64,000 bases of DNA from Amycolatopsis solani. Its GTDB lineage: Bacteria; Actinomycetota; Actinomycetes; Mycobacteriales; Pseudonocardiaceae. The position numbers and the translations under genes were made by a program. Location of the stretch: assembly GCF_033441515.1 (NCBI RefSeq), contig NZ_JAWQJT010000002.1, forward strand, positions 2,604,001 through 2,668,000, read 5' to 3'. Of the stretch, positions 50,958 through 59,698 are shown piece by piece. A model generated the notes under the pieces. The model was not told the DNA's origin. It searched no databases and worked only from the letters and a program-made list of their open reading frames with translations. Position 1 is the first letter of the stretch, and each line of letters starts with the position of its first letter.

Positions 50958-53699
50958 GTGAGCCCGAGTGAGAAGACGACCGTTGCCAACGCCACAGGAA
51001 CGACCGGTGTCGCCGAGCGCCCGAAGCTGCTGCTGATCGACGGCCATTCGATGGCCTACCGCGCCTTCTTCGCGCTGCCCGCGGAGAACTTCAAGACCAA
51101 GACCGGCCAGGTCACGAACGCGGTCTTCGGCTTCACCTCGATGCTCATCAACCTCCTGCGCGACGAAGCGCCGACCCACCTCGCGGTGGCGTTCGACCTC
51201 TCGCGCAAGACGTTCCGCTCGGAGACGTACGCGGACTACAAGGCGAACCGCAGCGCGACGCCGGACGAGTTCCGCGGCCAGGTGGACCTGGTCAAGGAAG
51301 TCCTCGACGTGCTCGGCATCCCGTCGCTGACGAAGGAGAACTTCGAGGCCGACGACATCATCGCCACGCTCACCACGCAGGCGACGGCGGACGGCTTCGA
51401 CGTCCTGATCTGCACCGGCGACCGCGACGCGCTGCAGCTGGTCACCGAGCACGTGACCGTGCTGTACCCGAAGCGCGGCGTCTCGGAGATGACCCGGTTC
51501 ACGCCGGACGCCGTCGAGGAGAAGTACGGGCTCACCCCGCGGCAGTACCCCGACTTCGCGGCGCTGCGCGGCGACCCCTCGGACAACCTGCCGAACATCC
51601 CCGGCGTCGGCGAGAAGACCGCGGCCAAGTGGATCAAGCAGTTCGGCTCGCTCGACGACCTGATCGACCGCGTCGACGAGGTCAAGGGCAAGGCGGGGGA
51701 GGCGTTGCGCGCGCACCTCAGCTCCGTCCAGCTGAACCGCCAGCTCACCGAGCTGATCCGGGACGTCGAGCTGGAGATCGCCCCGGCCGGGCTGGAGCTG
51801 CGCCCGTGGGACCGCGAAGCCGTGCACGCGCTGTTCGACGAGCTGGAGTTCCGCGTGCTGCGGGACAGGTTGTTCGCGACGCTGCAGAGCGCCGAGCCGG
51901 AGGCCGAGGAGGGCTTCGAGGTCTCGGGGACCGCGCTGGCGCCCGGTGCGCTGGGCGCGTGGCTGGCCGCGCACGCGGGCGGGAGCGAGCCGGTGGCGCT
52001 CGCGTTCCGCACGACGGGCGCGTCCGTCCGCTCCGACCTGCGCGCGGTCGCTTTCGCGGCGGCGGACGGCGAAGGCGCGTACGTCGACGTCACGGCGATG
52101 GACCAGGCCGACGACACGGCGCTCGCCGCCTGGTTCGCCGACCCGAAGATCCGCAAGACCGGCCACGACCTCAAGGTTCCGCTGCACGCGATCCGCGCCC
52201 GCGGCTGGGCGCTGGCCGGGCTCGCCATGGACACCGCGCTGGCCGCGTACCTGGTGCGTCCTGGGCAGCGCACGTTCGAGCTGGACGACCTCGCGCTGCG
52301 CTACCTGCACCGCGAGCTGCGCTCGGAGACCGACGCCGGCGACGGGCAGCTGTCGCTGCTCGACGGCGGCGCGGAAGGCCTGGAGCAGAAGGAAATCCAG
52401 GAAGAGCTCGTCAAAGCCCGTGCGATCTTCGAGCTGGCCGGCGCGCTCGAGAAGGAACTGGAGCAGATCGGCGGCGCGAAGCTGCTCGCCGAACTGGAGC
52501 TGCCGCTGCTGGAGGTCATCACCGAGCTGGAGATCGCCGGCGTCGCCGTCGACCTGGAGCAGCTGACGACGCTGGAAGCGCACTACCTCTCGCGCGTCAC
52601 GCAGGCGGCCGAAGAGGCGTACGCGGTGATCGGCAAGCAGATCAACCTCGGCTCGCCGAAGCAGCTGCAGGTCGTGCTGTTCGACGAGCTGGGCATGCCG
52701 AAGACCAAGCGCACCAAGACCGGCTACACGACCGACGCCGAGGCGCTGCAGGGCCTGTTCGAGAAGACCGAGCACCCGTTCCTGCAGCACATGCTGGAGC
52801 ACCGGGACGCGACGAAGCTGCGCACGACGGTCGAGGGGCTGATCAAGTCCGTCGCCGACGACGGCCGCATCCACACGACGCTGCTGCAGACGATCGCGGC
52901 CACCGGGCGGCTGTCCTCGACCGAGCCGAACCTGCAGAACATCCCGGTCCGCACCGAGGAAGGCCGCCGCATCCGTGACGCCTTCGTCGTCGGCGAGGGC
53001 TACTCCGAGCTGATGACCGCGGACTACAGCCAGATCGAGATGCGGATCATGGCGCACCTGTCGAAGGACGAGGGCCTGATCGAGGCGTTCAACTCCGGCG
53101 AGGACCTGCACACGTTCGTCGCGTCGCGGGCGTTCTCGATGCCGCCGGAGGAGATCACGCCGGAGCTGCGCTACCGCGTCAAGGCGATGTCGTACGGCCT
53201 CGCGTACGGGCTGTCGGCGTACGGGCTTTCGCAGCAGCTGCGGATTTCCACCGAGGACGCCAAGTCCCAGATGGAGGCGTACTTCGACCGCTTCGGCGGC
53301 GTGCGCGACTACCTCCACTCCGTGGTCGGCGTCGCGGCGAAGAACGGCTACACCGAAACGGTCTTCGGCCGCCGCCGCTACCTGCCGGACCTCAACAGCG
53401 ACAACCGCCAGCGCCGCGAGATGGCCGAGCGGATGGCGCTGAACGCCCCGATCCAGGGCAGCGCGGCGGACATCATCAAGGTCGCGATGCTCAACGTCCA
53501 CCGCGAGCTCGTCAAGGCGAAGCTCAAGAGCCGGATCCTGCTCCAGGTGCACGACGAACTCGTGCTGGAGGTCGCCGAAGGGGAGCGCGAGCAGCTGGAA
53601 GCGCTGGTGCGCCAGGGCATGGGCTCGGCGTACGACCTCGCGGTGCCCCTGGAGGTCTCGGTCGGCTACGGGCGGTCCTGGAACGAAGCCGCGCACTGA
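50958..53699 (+). CDS. polA: DNA polymerase I
   Basis: 913 residues from GTG at 50958. The 5'-3' exonuclease domain occupies about 20-310 (LLLIDGHSMAYRAFFAL, VAFDLSRKTFRSE, FEADDIIATL). The middle 3'-5' exonuclease domain (330-510) lacks the DxE metal ligands, so proofreading is predicted absent, as in mycobacterial PolA. The polymerase domain has motif A DYSQIEMR (about 690), motif B KAMSYGLAYGLSAYG with Tyr where E. coli has Phe762, and motif C QVHDELVLEV (about 863). It acts in repair and Okazaki fragment processing. Confidence 0.97.
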   Translation: MSPSEKTTVANATGTTGVAERPKLLLIDGHSMAYRAFFALPAENFKTKTGQVTNAVFGFTSMLINLLRDEAPTHLAVAFDLSRKTFRSETYADYKANRSATPDEFRGQVDLVKEVLDVLGIPSLTKENFEADDIIATLTTQATADGFDVLICTGDRDALQLVTEHVTVLYPKRGVSEMTRFTPDAVEEKYGLTPRQYPDFAALRGDPSDNLPNIPGVGEKTAAKWIKQFGSLDDLIDRVDEVKGKAGEALRAHLSSVQLNRQLTELIRDVELEIAPAGLELRPWDREAVHALFDELEFRVLRDRLFATLQSAEPEAEEGFEVSGTALAPGALGAWLAAHAGGSEPVALAFRTTGASVRSDLRAVAFAAADGEGAYVDVTAMDQADDTALAAWFADPKIRKTGHDLKVPLHAIRARGWALAGLAMDTALAAYLVRPGQRTFELDDLALRYLHRELRSETDAGDGQLSLLDGGAEGLEQKEIQEELVKARAIFELAGALEKELEQIGGAKLLAELELPLLEVITELEIAGVAVDLEQLTTLEAHYLSRVTQAAEEAYAVIGKQINLGSPKQLQVVLFDELGMPKTKRTKTGYTTDAEALQGLFEKTEHPFLQHMLEHRDATKLRTTVEGLIKSVADDGRIHTTLLQTIAATGRLSSTEPNLQNIPVRTEEGRRIRDAFVVGEGYSELMTADYSQIEMRIMAHLSKDEGLIEAFNSGEDLHTFVASRAFSMPPEEITPELRYRVKAMSYGLAYGLSAYGLSQQLRISTEDAKSQMEAYFDRFGGVRDYLHSVVGVAAKNGYTETVFGRRRYLPDLNSDNRQRREMAERMALNAPIQGSAADIIKVAMLNVHRELVKAKLKSRILLQVHDELVLEVAEGEREQLEALVRQGMGSAYDLAVPLEVSVGYGRSWNEAAH

Positions 53700-53710
53700 G
53701 TTCACGCTGT

Positions 53711-53738
53711 GCCACGGCCCGGATCACCGGGTCGTGGC
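53711..53738 (+). terminator. Hairpin terminator after polA
   Basis: GCCACGGCCCGG, loop ATCA, CCGGGTCGTGGC form a 12-bp stem with one G-T pair, 12 bases after the polA stop. There is no T-run. Confidence 0.6.
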
Positions 53739-53796
53739 GCGGGTGCACTCGGGCGGACGTCGTCGGGTACCGGCCGGCGCGGCGATGCTGTCCTGC

Positions 53797-54324
53797 ATGG
53801 CCAGTGACTTCCAGCGACGCAAGATCTCCGTCGTCTTCGGCGCCATGGACGCCGACGAAGACGGCTACCTGACCGAGTCCGACTTCCGGGCGCTCACGGC
53901 TAGATGGCTCGGCGTGCGCGGCACCGACGGCGGCAGTCCCGACGGCGACAAGCTCGCGGCGATCATGATGGGCTGGTGGGCGACCCTGCGCGACGCCTCC
54001 GACCGCGACCGCGACGGCAAGGTCTCGCTCGACGAGGTCCTCGGCGTCGTGGACGAGCTCCCGCGGATGCCCGGCGCGGTCACCGGCACGGCGTCGGCGA
54101 TGTTCGAAGCGGTCGACGAAAACGGCGACGGCACGATCTCGGCGGCGGAGTACGACCGGATGATCGAGGCGTGGGGCGGCACTCCCGCCGACGACGTGTT
54201 CGCCCTCCTGGACACCGACGGCGACGGACGGCTCTCGCACGACGAGTTCACCGCCCACTGGTACGAGTTCTGGGCGGGCGACGACCCGGCCGCACCGGGC
54301 AGCTGGGTGTTCGGCCGGGTCTGA
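53797..54324 (+). CDS. EF-hand calcium-binding protein (calerythrin-like)
   Basis: 175 residues from ATG at 53797; an in-frame ATG at 53785 is an alternative. Four EF-hand loops are visible: DADEDGYLTESD, DRDRDGKVSLDE, DENGDGTISAAE and DTDGDGRLSHDE, spaced as in sarcoplasmic or calerythrin-type proteins of actinomycetes. It is cytoplasmic, with no signal. All four loops keep the acidic ligands, so all should bind calcium. A weak GATGCT box lies 7 nt before the start. Confidence 0.88.
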   Translation: MASDFQRRKISVVFGAMDADEDGYLTESDFRALTARWLGVRGTDGGSPDGDKLAAIMMGWWATLRDASDRDRDGKVSLDEVLGVVDELPRMPGAVTGTASAMFEAVDENGDGTISAAEYDRMIEAWGGTPADDVFALLDTDGDGRLSHDEFTAHWYEFWAGDDPAAPGSWVFGRV

Positions 54325-54511
54325 CGTTTCCGGGCAGAGCCGCGTGCTCTTTCGGGCAGATCGCCCGGCGCGTTCCGGGGTGCCGTCGAACGGTCTCCGT
54401 ACGCACCCGCGGACGAAAACCGTTGGCATTGCGACGAACGGTGGACTCCGTTCGGGTGAGCCATTACCGCTGGGTAGGGAGGTCGGCGCCCGCGGCGCGG
54501 CGATCACGGCG

Positions 54512-54517
54512 TAGGGT
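54512..54517 (+). promoter_or_regulatory. Leaderless -10 box for the protease-like gene
   Basis: TAGGGT lies 7 nt before the ATG at 54525 and no ribosome site is present. An inverted repeat GAACGG-TGGACT-CCGTTC sits upstream at 54436-54453. Confidence 0.5.
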
Positions 54518-54524
54518 CCGCCGA

Positions 54525-56126
54525 ATGGGGTTCGAGCGTGAGCGACGACGCTGGCGGGTCCGGCTGCACGACGAACTCGGCCGGGTGTGCGGGGCGGGCA
54601 CGGTACTGGACGAGTACCACGTGCTGACGAGCGCGCACGTCGTCGAGACGGCCGGCGGGCCGAAGTCCGCGCTGACCGTCGACTTCGTCGGCTTGGCCGA
54701 GGCGCTGCCCGGCACCGCGACCGTCGTCGAGGGCTGCTGGGTGCCCTCCGACGGCGGCGGGCACGGCGATCTCGCCCTGCTGCGCCTCGAACGCCCCGAG
54801 TCGCGCGTGTTCCGCGCGCCGCTGCACCGCATGCCGCTCGGTGAACACCAGCTCGTGCGCGCGTTCGGGTTCCCGCCCGGCTCGGTCGGCCGGTGGACGC
54901 ACGCCCGCCTCGGCGCCCCGGAACCGACCGGCGGCGAGTGGGTCCGCCTGTTCCGCACCGCCGAAGCCGAACCGCTCGGCCCCGGGTTCGGCGGCACGGC
55001 GGTGCTCGACGAAGCGACCGGCCACGTCGTCGGCGTCGTCGTCGGCAAGGACACCGGGACGTGGATGGTCCCCGTCGAGACGATGCTCGGCCACCTGCCG
55101 CAGCTGAGCATCTGGACGTCCGGCAGCCCGGCCGTCGACGCGAGCTTCTCGCGCCCGGTGGGCGAAGCCGTCGACGTCTCGTTCGTGCGGCAGGTCGCCG
55201 ACTGGTTCGCGAAAGCCGAGCCCGGCACGGTCTGGGTGGTCGACACCGGCGAGGCGGGCTCACCCGTCGCGGCGGCCCTGCGGTTCGGCATCGTCCTCGC
55301 CGACCGCGAACGCTCACTCGGCGTGTCGGGCCTGCCGCCCGCGTTCGGGCCGATGCCGCCGGCGGGCAGCGTCGACCTCGCCGTCGACGCGACCGGCCGC
55401 ACCGCCGACGCCGTCCGCCACCGCATCGCCGACCGCCTGACGAACGGCGTCGCCGGCCGCACCCTGGTCGTCGACGCGATCGACGACTCGGCCGAACCCG
55501 ACCGCTTGGTCGGCGAGGTGCTCGCGCCCCTGGCCGGCCGCGCGGCCGAGCTGGGCCTGCGGTTGCTGCTCGGCTTCCGCGAGGAGTCGTCCCCGGGCGT
55601 GGCGGCGGTCCGCGCGGGCACGGCGGCGGCCCGCCCGGCCCCGGACGACCTCGCCGGCCGGCTCGAGGTGCTGACGCAGGCCGTCGAGGAGCTCTCGGAG
55701 ATCGAGTCCTACCAGCTGCGCGTGGCGACGCGCTTCACGGGCGTGGCGATGCTCCCGGCCCGCGCCCACCGCCTCCGCGGCGCCCTCAAGCAGCTGCGTT
55801 CGGCCGAGGTCGACGGCGACGCGGAGTGGGTGGAGCGCCACATCGACAGCCACGAGCACGCGGTCGCCCCCGCAGTCGAGGACGGCCGCCGCCAGCGCGC
55901 GGTCCTCGACGCGTTGATGGCCCGCCGCGAGGAACTGCGAGCCCGCCTGGCGGCCGACAACGAGCTGGCCCGCGAACACGGCCTGGACGGCGACCCGGAA
56001 CTGGACCAGGCCTACGTCCCGGCGAAGCGCCTGCTGATCGACGGCCCGTGCGAGCTGACGGCAGCGGCAACAGCGGTGGACACGTACGCGGCGGCGGTCC
56101 GGTCACGCTTGGAAGGCCGCGGCTGA
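54525..56126 (+). CDS. Trypsin-like serine protease homologue lacking catalytic Ser
   Basis: 533 residues. The first 190 residues have the S1 fold: CGAGTVLDEYHVLTSAHVV (His38) and HGDLALLRL (Asp82). Where G-x-S-G-G is expected, the sequence is GPGFGGTAVLD, with Phe155 in place of Ser, so proteolysis is unlikely. The middle region (about 225-380) looks like a P-loop-free nucleotide-binding or regulatory fold (TVWVVDTGEAGSP, TLVVDAIDDSAEPDRL). The last 150 residues are helical and charged. No signal peptide. Related proteins occur in actinobacterial conflict systems; here no effector partner is adjacent. Confidence 0.7.
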   Translation: MGFERERRRWRVRLHDELGRVCGAGTVLDEYHVLTSAHVVETAGGPKSALTVDFVGLAEALPGTATVVEGCWVPSDGGGHGDLALLRLERPESRVFRAPLHRMPLGEHQLVRAFGFPPGSVGRWTHARLGAPEPTGGEWVRLFRTAEAEPLGPGFGGTAVLDEATGHVVGVVVGKDTGTWMVPVETMLGHLPQLSIWTSGSPAVDASFSRPVGEAVDVSFVRQVADWFAKAEPGTVWVVDTGEAGSPVAAALRFGIVLADRERSLGVSGLPPAFGPMPPAGSVDLAVDATGRTADAVRHRIADRLTNGVAGRTLVVDAIDDSAEPDRLVGEVLAPLAGRAAELGLRLLLGFREESSPGVAAVRAGTAAARPAPDDLAGRLEVLTQAVEELSEIESYQLRVATRFTGVAMLPARAHRLRGALKQLRSAEVDGDAEWVERHIDSHEHAVAPAVEDGRRQRAVLDALMARREELRARLAADNELAREHGLDGDPELDQAYVPAKRLLIDGPCELTAAATAVDTYAAAVRSRLEGRG

Positions 56127-56132
56127 GCTCCT

Positions 56133-56155
56133 GCCGTGAAGGACCCCTTCACGGC
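56133..56155 (+). terminator. Hairpin terminator after the protease-like gene
   Basis: GCCGTGAAGG, loop ACC, CCTTCACGGC form a perfect 10-bp stem followed by TTT, 7 bases after the stop. Confidence 0.75.
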
Positions 56156-56241
56156 TTTCGGCGCGCGAAATTGTCGGTGCCTGCCGGTAGCGTGGAAAAC
56201 GGGGGCGCCCCCGCGCGGCCGCCTCTCAACCCGGCTCGAGC

Positions 56242-56322
56242 GCCCCAATGTGGCGTTGGTTGCGTCTAGCGCACCCAATGTGGCGTTCGGTGCGTCAGAC
56301 GCACCGAACGCCACATTGGGGC
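56242..56322. repeat. Intergenic palindromic repeat cluster
   Basis: A unit CCCAATGTGGCGTT-x-GGT-x-GCGTC occurs three times: twice forward (from 56244 and from 56274) and once inverted (56298-56320). The second and third copies form a perfect 23-bp inverted repeat separated by one base. It lies in a 320-base gene-free gap (56127-56446). It looks like a short repeated extragenic palindrome; whether it recurs in the genome cannot be seen here. Confidence 0.75.
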
Positions 56323-56329
56323 GCTTGTC

Positions 56330-56389
56330 GGCCAGCGAAACCCCGGCCAGCGAAACCCCGGCCAGCGGAGCCGCGGCCAGCGGGGCTGC
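56330..56389. repeat. Four tandem 15-bp repeats
   Basis: GGCCAGCGAAACCCC twice, then GGCCAGCGGAGCCGC and GGCCAGCGGGGCTGC, back to back. No coding sequence is supported here; the rest of the gap up to 56446 shows nothing else. Confidence 0.8.
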
Positions 56390-56446
56390 GGTGAGCGAGC
56401 GACGTGGGGAGCGCCCGGGTGAGCGAGCAGCGCGGAGCCGGCGTGG

Positions 56447-57019
56447 CTAGCGGCGGCCCAGGCCGCGGATCAGCACCATCACCGCGTCCCGCACCTCCGC
56501 CTTCGTCCGCTGCGGCCCGAACACCTGCCAGTCCAGCGCCACCACCAGCATGGTCCCGAACAACCCGGCCGCCGCCGTCGGGATCTCCACTCCCTCCGGC
56601 AGCCGGCCCGCCTCGTCCAGCCGGGACAGCTGGTGCTTCACGATCGAGATGATCTCCTCGCGCAGCAGCGAAAGCGTCCCGTGCCACTGGCCCGGCGTCC
56701 GCCACAACTCGCTCACCAGGATCTGCGAAAACCCCGGGTACAGCGCGATGAACTCCAGCGTCGTGTCGACCTGCGCCTCGATCACGTCCAGTGGATCACC
56801 GGAAGAGACCGCCGCGCGCAGCCGGAGCGCGAGCATGTCCACCCCGTACCGCAGCAGGGCGTCGACCAGCCCGTCCTTGGACCCGAAGTTGTAGTACACC
56901 GTCCCCTTCGCGACGCCCGCCGCCGCCGCGATGTCGTCGACCGTCAGGCCGACCAGGCCGCGGCTCTTCGAGAGCTCCAGGGTGGCCTCGAAGAGCTTCT
57001 GCTTCGTCCCGCCGCTCAC
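56447..57019 (-). CDS. TetR-family repressor of the YhgE operon
   Basis: 190 residues from GTG at 57019, which overlaps the YhgE stop (GTGA). The TetR helix-turn-helix is clear (LFEATLELSKSRGLVGLTVD, IAAAAGVAKGTVYYNFGSKDG). The ligand domain is helical. It is the last gene of the three-gene minus-strand operon whose promoter region carries a 28-bp palindrome (59612-59639), the probable operator, so the repressor likely controls its own operon. Confidence 0.9.
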   Translation of the reverse strand: MSGGTKQKLFEATLELSKSRGLVGLTVDDIAAAAGVAKGTVYYNFGSKDGLVDALLRYGVDMLALRLRAAVSSGDPLDVIEAQVDTTLEFIALYPGFSQILVSELWRTPGQWHGTLSLLREEIISIVKHQLSRLDEAGRLPEGVEIPTAAAGLFGTMLVVALDWQVFGPQRTKAEVRDAVMVLIRGLGRR

Positions 57020-58911
57020 AGGCTCAGCTCGGGCTTGAGCGCGGACACCGTCCAAACGCGACGCTTCCGCGCGGCCAGCGTGGACACCAGGATCCCGCCC
57101 ACCAGGTACGCGAGCAGCACGCCGATGTCGCCGAGCAGGTTCACCGTCGCCCCGCTGTAGAACAGGTGGCGGAAGCCGTCGATCGCGTAGCCCATCGGGA
57201 GCACCACGTGCAGCGGGTACAGCGCGTCCGGGATGGTCTGCCACGGGAACGTGCCGCCCGCGCTGACCAGCTGCAGCACCAGCAGCACCAGGCCGAGGAA
57301 CTTCCCGACCGCGCCGAAGAACGCGTTCAGCGCGTGCACCACCGAAGTGAACGTCAGCGAAACGAGCACGGCGAACCCTATCGCGCCCAGCGGGTGCGCG
57401 ATGTGGATGCCGACCAGCCACGTCACCGCGCCGAACAGCACGACCACCTGCGCGACGCCCAGCAGCGCCGAGGACAGCCAGCCGCCCACCGCGACGCGGA
57501 ACGGGGACGCGCCCGCGGTCAGCGCGCGCGTCGACAGCGGCCGCAGGATCAGGAACAGCACGAACGCGCCGATCCAGGTGGCCAGCGAGATGAAGAACGG
57601 GGCCAGCCCCGCGCCGTACGTCCCCGCCGACGCCTCGCCGTTGGCGTTCACCGCCACCGGGTCCGCGATCGTGTTGGCCGTCGCGTTGCGGGTCGGGTCG
57701 TCCGGGTTCGGGATCTGCTGCAGGCCCGCAGCCAGCCCGTCGCGCAGCTTGACCGCGCCGTCCGCGAGCTGGTTCGTGCCGTTGACGGCGGTCTTCTCAC
57801 CGTCGTTGAGCTGCGAAGCCCCGTCGCGAAGCTGGTTCGCGCCGTCGGACGCCTGCGCGATGCCGCTCGCCAGCTGCGGGGACGCGGCGGCGAGCTTGGC
57901 CGCGCCGTCGGACACCTGGCGGGCGCCGTCGGCCAGCTTCGCGAGGTCGCCGTTGGCCTGCTGGATCTTGCCGTTCGCCTGGTCGACGGGGGAGCGCAGC
58001 TGGTCGGCCTTCGCGAGGATCGCCTGCACCTGCGCTTCCGGCACGCCGGCGTCGCGCAGGTCGGTCTGGAGCTGGCTGCGGTAGGAGTCGAGCTTGCCCT
58101 GGATGTCGGACGACGCCGTCGCGGCGATCGAAGCCGCGTCGGCGACCTTCTGGTCCCCGGCGGCCACCTGCGAAGCGCCGTTGGCGAGCTGCTGCGTCTG
58201 CGAGGGCAGGGAAGCGGTGCCGCTCTTGAGCGTCCCGAGGCCGGTCGCCAGCGTCGACGAGCCGTCCGCGAGCTTGGCGGCGCCGTCGGCCAGCTGCTGC
58301 TGCCCCGACTTGAGCTGCGTCGCGCCGTCGGCGAGCTGCGCGGCGCCGTTCGACGCTTCCTGGATCTTGGCGTAGATCGTCGAGAAGCCGACGAGGAACC
58401 GGTCCGCGGCCTCGCTGCCGACCTTCTCCGCGATCGTCTTGCGCACCTGCTCCGCGACCTGCTTCGCGATCGTCCCGGACAGGTAGTTGTTGGCGTCGTT
58501 GGTGGTCAGCGTGATCGTCGCCTGCTGCGGCTGGAAGTTGCCGACCGACAGCAGCGCGGCGGAGAAGCCGCTCGGGATGCCGATCGCGAACGAGTACTTG
58601 TCGTCGCGGACGCCGTCGCGCGCTTCCTGCTCGGACACCTCGTGCCACTGGAAGGTGCCGGACTTGACCAGCTCGTCGGTCACCTCGCGGCCGACGTTGC
58701 GCTGCTGCCCGCTGGAGTCCTTCGCGCCGGTGTCGCTGGTGAAGACGGCGGCGGGCAGCTTGTCGAGGCGGCCGTAGGGGTCGTAGTTCGCGTAGAGGTA
58801 GAAGGACGCGTAGAGCAGCGGCACCAGCACGAGCGCGACCAGCGCGAGCTTCGGCATCGTGCCGGTGGACAGGCGGCGCAGTTCGTTGCGCGCGATCCGG
58901 AAGGCGTTCAT
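57016..58911 (-). CDS. YhgE/Pip-type membrane protein
   Basis: 631 residues. An N-terminal membrane helix (LALVALVLVPLLYASFYLYAN) precedes an extracytoplasmic domain with about ten repeats of the form LADGAxxLxxGxxQLxxGA (residues 195-400), typical of the YhgE/Pip family, and five C-terminal helices of an ABC-2-like permease. Homologues export or display lipids and envelope components or act as phage receptors. The ATG at 58911 overlaps the ATPase gene stop (ATGA), and the TetR gene follows. Confidence 0.88.
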   Translation of the reverse strand: MNAFRIARNELRRLSTGTMPKLALVALVLVPLLYASFYLYANYDPYGRLDKLPAAVFTSDTGAKDSSGQQRNVGREVTDELVKSGTFQWHEVSEQEARDGVRDDKYSFAIGIPSGFSAALLSVGNFQPQQATITLTTNDANNYLSGTIAKQVAEQVRKTIAEKVGSEAADRFLVGFSTIYAKIQEASNGAAQLADGATQLKSGQQQLADGAAKLADGSSTLATGLGTLKSGTASLPSQTQQLANGASQVAAGDQKVADAASIAATASSDIQGKLDSYRSQLQTDLRDAGVPEAQVQAILAKADQLRSPVDQANGKIQQANGDLAKLADGARQVSDGAAKLAAASPQLASGIAQASDGANQLRDGASQLNDGEKTAVNGTNQLADGAVKLRDGLAAGLQQIPNPDDPTRNATANTIADPVAVNANGEASAGTYGAGLAPFFISLATWIGAFVLFLILRPLSTRALTAGASPFRVAVGGWLSSALLGVAQVVVLFGAVTWLVGIHIAHPLGAIGFAVLVSLTFTSVVHALNAFFGAVGKFLGLVLLVLQLVSAGGTFPWQTIPDALYPLHVVLPMGYAIDGFRHLFYSGATVNLLGDIGVLLAYLVGGILVSTLAARKRRVWTVSALKPELSL

Positions 58912-59591
58912 GCGGGGTCTCCGTCAGTGCTCTCGGGGAGCTCTTCGGTGGGTTCGGGGGAGAAGTGCGGCGGCTCCGGCTGCTCGGCCGCGCCGAGGAG
59001 CGCGGGCGCGAAGGGCAGCGCCGACAGCGGGGTGGTCGCGGTCAGCACGACCACGGCGAGGCCGCGCCCGGCCAGCTCGCGGGCCAGCCCGGCCCAGCTT
59101 TCGACGTCGCTGGTGTGCCGGTCGGGGGTGTCGAGCACGAGCACGCGCACGCCCTTGCGCTCGGCGGCCAGCTCGGTGAGCAGCCGCGTGCGCAGGGTGG
59201 GCGCGAGGTTTTCGAACCGCGTACCGGCGAACGGCGCGGCGTCGTGCTCGCCGAGCCAGCGGGCGACGTCCTCCTTGCCCGCGGGGCGGTGCGCCAGCGC
59301 GAGCTCCTCGCCGGCGACCACGCGCAGGGGCAGGGCGTCGTCGGGCTCGCTGACGCCCGGCGCGTCGACGACCGCGACCAGTTCGGTCAGCGCCGCGTCG
59401 GCGCCCTCGGCGTGCACCGTGCCGGTGGTCGGCTTGAGCCGCCCGGCCAGCGCCAGGCCGAACGCCGTGACGCCGACCCCGGGTTCGCCGTGCACGATCG
59501 CCAGGTCGCCCTCGCCGAACGTCAGCGAGGTGGGCGGTAACAAGGTGCCGTGGTGCCCTTCGAGGGACACGCGATCGGCTCGGACCTGCAC
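58908..59591 (-). CDS. Degenerate ABC-type ATPase paired with YhgE
   Basis: 227 residues from GTG at 59591 with GGGAG upstream. The order of elements is that of an ABC ATPase, but Walker A reads GEPGVGVT (residues 35-42) with Val41 in place of the catalytic Lys. The signature LSGGQ is replaced by NLAPTLRTRL, and Walker B is VLVLDTPDR without the Glu. ATP hydrolysis is doubtful. The C-terminal 30 residues are acidic and Pro-rich. It probably acts as a regulatory partner of the YhgE protein. Confidence 0.72.
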   Translation of the reverse strand: MQVRADRVSLEGHHGTLLPPTSLTFGEGDLAIVHGEPGVGVTAFGLALAGRLKPTTGTVHAEGADAALTELVAVVDAPGVSEPDDALPLRVVAGEELALAHRPAGKEDVARWLGEHDAAPFAGTRFENLAPTLRTRLLTELAAERKGVRVLVLDTPDRHTSDVESWAGLARELAGRGLAVVVLTATTPLSALPFAPALLGAAEQPEPPHFSPEPTEELPESTDGDPA

Positions 59592-59611
59592 GGTTTCTCC
59601 CGCTTCGCGAA

Positions 59612-59639
59612 CTTTTGAACTGACCGGTCAGTTCAAAAG
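59612..59639. promoter_or_regulatory. 28-bp perfect palindrome, likely TetR operator
   Basis: CTTTTGAACTGACC followed by its exact complement GGTCAGTTCAAAAG, centred 34 bases upstream of the ATPase start. The ACTGACCGGTCAGT centre is typical of TetR-family operators. It overlaps the expected promoter of the ATPase-YhgE-TetR operon. Confidence 0.8.
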
Positions 59640-59698
59640 CTAGCCCCCGTGGGAGCCCGCGGCAAGATCACCGGACGCACGTCACACGAGCGAGTGAT

